A stretch of DNA of 46,218 nucleotides from Selenomonadaceae bacterium (GTDB lineage: Bacteria; Bacillota; Negativicutes; Selenomonadales; Selenomonadaceae): positions 1 through 46,218 of the forward strand of contig JAFRRH010000027.1 in the NCBI GenBank assembly GCA_017428215.1. Direction: 5' to 3'. Shown in pieces: positions 43,507-46,218 of the stretch. Numbering within the stretch: position 1 is the first letter of the stretch; each line of letters begins with the position of its first letter. Both the position numbers and the translations under genes were made by a program. The notes below the pieces were generated by a model that worked only from the letters and a program-made list of their open reading frames with translations, was not told where the DNA came from and searched no databases.

Positions 43507-45375
43507 GTGGAAATTTTAAGCGTTAATGACGCCGTAAAGAAAATTCGCCTCTATTTGAGCCGCGACACGTTGCGACCGTATTTTATAATTTCGGACGGCA
43601 CTGCTGATTTCAAAAAATTTTTCGGCGACTTCAAGCGAATTTACATTTCTGAAATCTGCGTGGGTGATTTTTTTCTTGATGTAGATTTGCTTGTCGAGAG
43701 GCTGAACATGTTGACGAATAACGCGCTTGTCTTCGGTTTAGGCGAATACATTTTTTTTACAGGGCAGGAAAATATTTTATACAGTCTTCAGGATAAAAAT
43801 TTTAATCGGAAAGTTATCTTCGTTTGTCGAGGCATTACGAGTTTGCTGGAGCGTCTCGCGGACGAAGATTTTAAATTTCGCACGAATCACATTTGCCGCG
43901 TCAAAGGTAAAGCAAATTTTTCTGTCGTGAAATATAATCCCGCGATAAATTTTCCGTCCGATACCCGAAATTTTTCCGAACTGTTGAAGCTGTTGGAACG
44001 TGGCAAAAGTTCAGCGAATGTGCAGACAAATTTGCCGCTAATAAATGTGCAGGATATAGATACCTTTTACGACGCGATTAAATATCGGGAGCCGCATTTT
44101 AGCGCACCGGCTGATTCATTAAGCGATTGGCAGTGGCAAGAATATTTTTCTGATGACAACTGCGAAGGTTATCCGCCCGAACATTGGCGCAGTTTTGCGG
44201 CGGGATTTCAAAATAAAATTTCTAATCCGTATCTGAAATTTGTATTCACCCGTTCCGCCAATTATGTGGAGTATCAAAAAAATTTATTCTTCGCGTTGCT
44301 TGACGTTGCGGACGAAAAAATTTTTGAGGAATTTTATTCGCTGAGGAAAGCCGCCGTTAAAAATATTTCGTCGCCGTATTTTAACGAATACATTGAGCGG
44401 CTGAAAGATTTTCCTGACTCCGTAAAATATTTGACGGATAACACCGCTGAAGAGCGTCGCGCAATGATTGAAGCCGCGCAGGGTAAAGAAAAAATTCCCG
44501 ACGCGCTCAAGAAAAATTATCCAGCAATGAAAGATTATTTGACGGATTACGATTTTGGCGACGCGGAGATTACAGATTATTTTCGACGGTATAAAAAAAT
44601 TAAGCTGTGCAACGTTGACGACGAAAATTTTAAAAGTCACGTTCAAGAATTGGCTACGCAAAGACCGTACAATAAATTTGAGACGCGGCAAAAAATTTTG
44701 GACGACGCAAATCAAACTGCAAAGCTTTATTGGTTAGACGCACTCGGCGTTGAGTTTTTGGGCTATATCAAAGCGCGAGCAACGCAAGCTGAACTTTTTA
44801 CGACGATTAAAATTGCGCGTGCTGAACTGCCAACGCTGACTTCACAGAATAAAAATTTCTACGACGATTGGCGCGGCGATAAATTCGATAAAAATCAACA
44901 GCTTGACGAGTTGAAACATTCACCCGAAAAATGTTCTGCACCGACTTACATTGACGACGAACTTAAAATTATTGATAATGTGATTGCGGAAATAAAAAAT
45001 TCTCTGACGAATCAGCACGCCGAAAAAATAATTTTAACGTCGGATCACGGAGCGAGCCGCCTTGCCGTGATGTATGGTCGCGAAAATAAATTCAAGATGA
45101 ATTCTGTTGGCGAACACAGCGGGCGTTGTTGTCCGATAAACGAGATTGACGAAAAACCTACTTGTGCGAGCGAGGAAAATGGATATTGGGTTTTGGCGAA
45201 TTACGACCGGTTTGTTGGCGGACGATTGGCGTCTGTCGAAGTTCACGGCGGCGCGACGCTTGAAGAAATTTTAGTGCCCGTGATAGAATTTACTTTGCAA
45301 GGCGCGAACGTTGAAGAAAAAACTTCCGAGCCACAAGAAAAATCCGATGAAGCTTTTGATTTTCTTTTAGATTGA
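43507..45375 (+). CDS. pglZ: PglZ-domain protein of a BREX type 4-like system
   Basis: PglZ proteins are alkaline-phosphatase-fold proteins found in all BREX systems. The 622-residue product has an N-terminal helical part and a C-terminal PglZ domain: YWLDALGVEFLGYIKARA with the metal-site Asp, IILTSDHGASRLAVMYG with the DHG motif, and VEVHGGATLEEILVPVIEF near the end. The GTG at 43507 was chosen as start because the gggag site stands 8 bases ahead; the TTG at 43501 is too close to it. The gene ends in an acidic tail. The next partner expected in BREX type 4, a BrxL-like Lon protease, is not found in the window. Confidence 0.85.
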   Translation: MEILSVNDAVKKIRLYLSRDTLRPYFIISDGTADFKKFFGDFKRIYISEICVGDFFLDVDLLVERLNMLTNNALVFGLGEYIFFTGQENILYSLQDKNFNRKVIFVCRGITSLLERLADEDFKFRTNHICRVKGKANFSVVKYNPAINFPSDTRNFSELLKLLERGKSSANVQTNLPLINVQDIDTFYDAIKYREPHFSAPADSLSDWQWQEYFSDDNCEGYPPEHWRSFAAGFQNKISNPYLKFVFTRSANYVEYQKNLFFALLDVADEKIFEEFYSLRKAAVKNISSPYFNEYIERLKDFPDSVKYLTDNTAEERRAMIEAAQGKEKIPDALKKNYPAMKDYLTDYDFGDAEITDYFRRYKKIKLCNVDDENFKSHVQELATQRPYNKFETRQKILDDANQTAKLYWLDALGVEFLGYIKARATQAELFTTIKIARAELPTLTSQNKNFYDDWRGDKFDKNQQLDELKHSPEKCSAPTYIDDELKIIDNVIAEIKNSLTNQHAEKIILTSDHGASRLAVMYGRENKFKMNSVGEHSGRCCPINEIDEKPTCASEENGYWVLANYDRFVGGRLASVEVHGGATLEEILVPVIEFTLQGANVEEKTSEPQEKSDEAFDFLLD

Positions 45376-45436
45376 CGGAGTTAGCTAACAGTATCTGAAA
45401 ACGTTGACATTCATAGACAAAGCGGGGCAAAGAGCC

Positions 45437-46096
45437 ATGTTAAAAGGCTACAAAACAGAAATCTTGCCGTGTGAGCGACAAGCTTTGAAAATACGCCAAA
45501 CGTTGGGAACATGCCGCTATTTGTACAATCTTTATCTGGCAAACAACTTTGAAGTCTACGAAACGCTAGGCAGTGGATTCTTCGTTACGGCATTCACCTT
45601 CGACAAATACGTCAATCACGTTGTCAAGAAAGAATTGACATGGATAGATGAGTGTGGAGCCAAAGCGCGTAAACAAGCGTTGATGAATGCCGAGCGCGCT
45701 TTTAAAAACTACATGGAAGGCAGAACGCATCTACCGCGATTCAAGAAAAAACATGAGCAAAAAGTCAAAGCTTATTTCCCGAAGAATGCAAAAGGCGATT
45801 GGACTGTTTGGCGGCACAAGTTGCAGATTCCGACAATCGGGATAGTGCGACTCAAAGAAAAGGGCTATCTGCCGACGCGAGCTAAAATCCGTAGCGGCAC
45901 AATTTCTTATAAGGCAGGTCGCTACTATGTGTCGGTACTCGTCGAAGTTCCCGATAATCATTCGTCAAAACTGCACGTCGAAGGACTAGGCATTGATTTG
46001 GGCATTAAGGAATTGGCGGTTATGTCGAACGGCGTTATCAAACCAAACATCAACAAGACACCGCGAGTAAAATTTTTAACTAGAGCGTGTTGGTAA
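45437..46096 (+). pseudogene. tnpB: TnpB (IS200/IS605 OrfB) gene truncated by an insertion
   Basis: TnpB is an RNA-guided nuclease of IS200/IS605-type elements. The 219 residues present begin MLKGYKTEILP, continue with LGTCRYLYNLYLANNFEVY and the basic block THLPRFKKKHEQKVKAYF, and reach the RuvC-I motif GLGIDLGIKELAV (Asp 187). The remaining RuvC and zinc-finger parts, about 150-190 residues, are missing. The reading frame leaves the family sequence at about 46080, where the IS5-family end begins, and the stop at 46094-46096 belongs to the insertion. The 3' region that would encode the guide RNA is lost from the window. No TnpA was found. Confidence 0.85.
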
Positions 46097-46218
46097 ACTC
46101 TAAAGTTGAATCAAAAGAGCAGATATAATAACAAAATTGAGAAAGCAGACAGCTAATTTGTCATAACGAGTTGCGATATGGCGACGAGTCTTTATCCGCA
46201 AGAAAAAGCGTTCAACGA
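46083..46218 (-). mobile_element. IS5-family element, left end and transposase C terminus (runs off the window)
   Basis: An end resembling IS5-family termini (GAGCGTGTTGGTAAACTC) starts at about 46083, and the transposase C terminus follows leftward at 46100-46218. It is inserted in tnpB. This subgroup differs from the one at 1-323 and 32374-32681 in both its ends and its protein. The rest of the element lies outside the window. Confidence 0.75.
46100..46218 (-). CDS. IS5-family transposase, C-terminal part (partial)
   Basis: Read leftward from the window edge, the frame gives VERFFLRIKTRRHIATRYDK and LAVCFLNFVIISALLIQL, then stop at 46100-46102. The RRHIATRYDK stretch is the conserved end region of the transposase near the last catalytic Glu. 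The rest is outside the window, so activity cannot be judged. Confidence 0.8.
   Translation of the reverse strand, partial: VERFFLRIKTRRHIATRYDKLAVCFLNFVIISALLIQL

Noticed and set aside
1..46218. CRISPR arrays, tRNA and rRNA genes
   Set aside because: No regularly spaced direct repeats, cloverleaf-like stretches or rRNA-like segments were noticed by eye; tRNAscan or a CRISPR finder could confirm this.

Overview
The window looks like a chromosomal segment of a Gram-negative Firmicute (class Negativicutes, for example a Selenomonas-like anaerobe). This is an inference. The housekeeping order is Firmicutes-like (ispE-gntR-glmU-prs, and a DUF512 radical-SAM gene next to der). At the same time there are outer-membrane and LPS genes (heptose-7-phosphate kinase, CsgG family), flagellar genes (flgE, an flhB-like gene) and strong AGGAGG ribosome sites. 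No rRNA, tRNA or CRISPR array was seen.

Layout. 1-340: remnant of an IS5-family element. 450-7900: rightward housekeeping run ispE, gntR, hicA, hicB, glmU, a DUF1919-like gene, prs, htpG; the hicAB toxin-antitoxin pair is threaded between gntR and glmU with ATGA overlaps on both sides. 7900-13900: a HlyD-type membrane-fusion protein and an ABC-2 permease fused to a universal-stress domain. These two sit under almost identical 34-bp upstream sequences, but a leftward operon of three unrecognised coiled-coil genes lies between them, the first of which has an A7 frameshift. 13900-15560: a PPP-type phosphatase and a degenerate FtsZ paralogue without the tubulin signature. 15690-20250, leftward: TPR/LPP20-like protein, DUF512 radical-SAM protein, der, GNAT acetyltransferase; a 37-codon membrane peptide lies beyond them. 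20300-27430, rightward: a broken TPR gene, hemL-hldE, CsgG, a FlgT/LPP20-like protein, Nudix hydrolase, M50 protease and a small LPP20-like protein. 27490-29760, leftward: flhB-like gene and flgE. 29826-30674: a P-loop/Asp23 fusion. 30846-32681: a beta-helix surface-protein gene decayed by at least six frame breaks and cut by a 308-bp IS5-type remnant with a TAA target duplication. 32900-36120, leftward: comF-leuS.

The most notable region is 36130-45375. It is a four-gene rightward operon with its own strong promoter: an unrecognised 268-aa protein, a PAPS-reductase-like PP-loop protein with an Fe-S module, a 1400-aa P-loop ATPase, and a PglZ-domain protein. This matches the core of a type 4 BREX-like phage-defence system. 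No methyltransferase and no BrxL (Lon-like) gene is seen. The 3' flank is occupied by a truncated TnpB gene that is itself cut by an IS5-family insertion running out of the window, so a missing partner could lie beyond the edge or have been lost.

Other observations worth attention are the FtsZ pseudo-GTPase, the permease-USP fusion, the shared transporter promoter, the coiled-coil operon with a possible programmed frameshift, and a family of four LPP20-like exported proteins within 8 kb.
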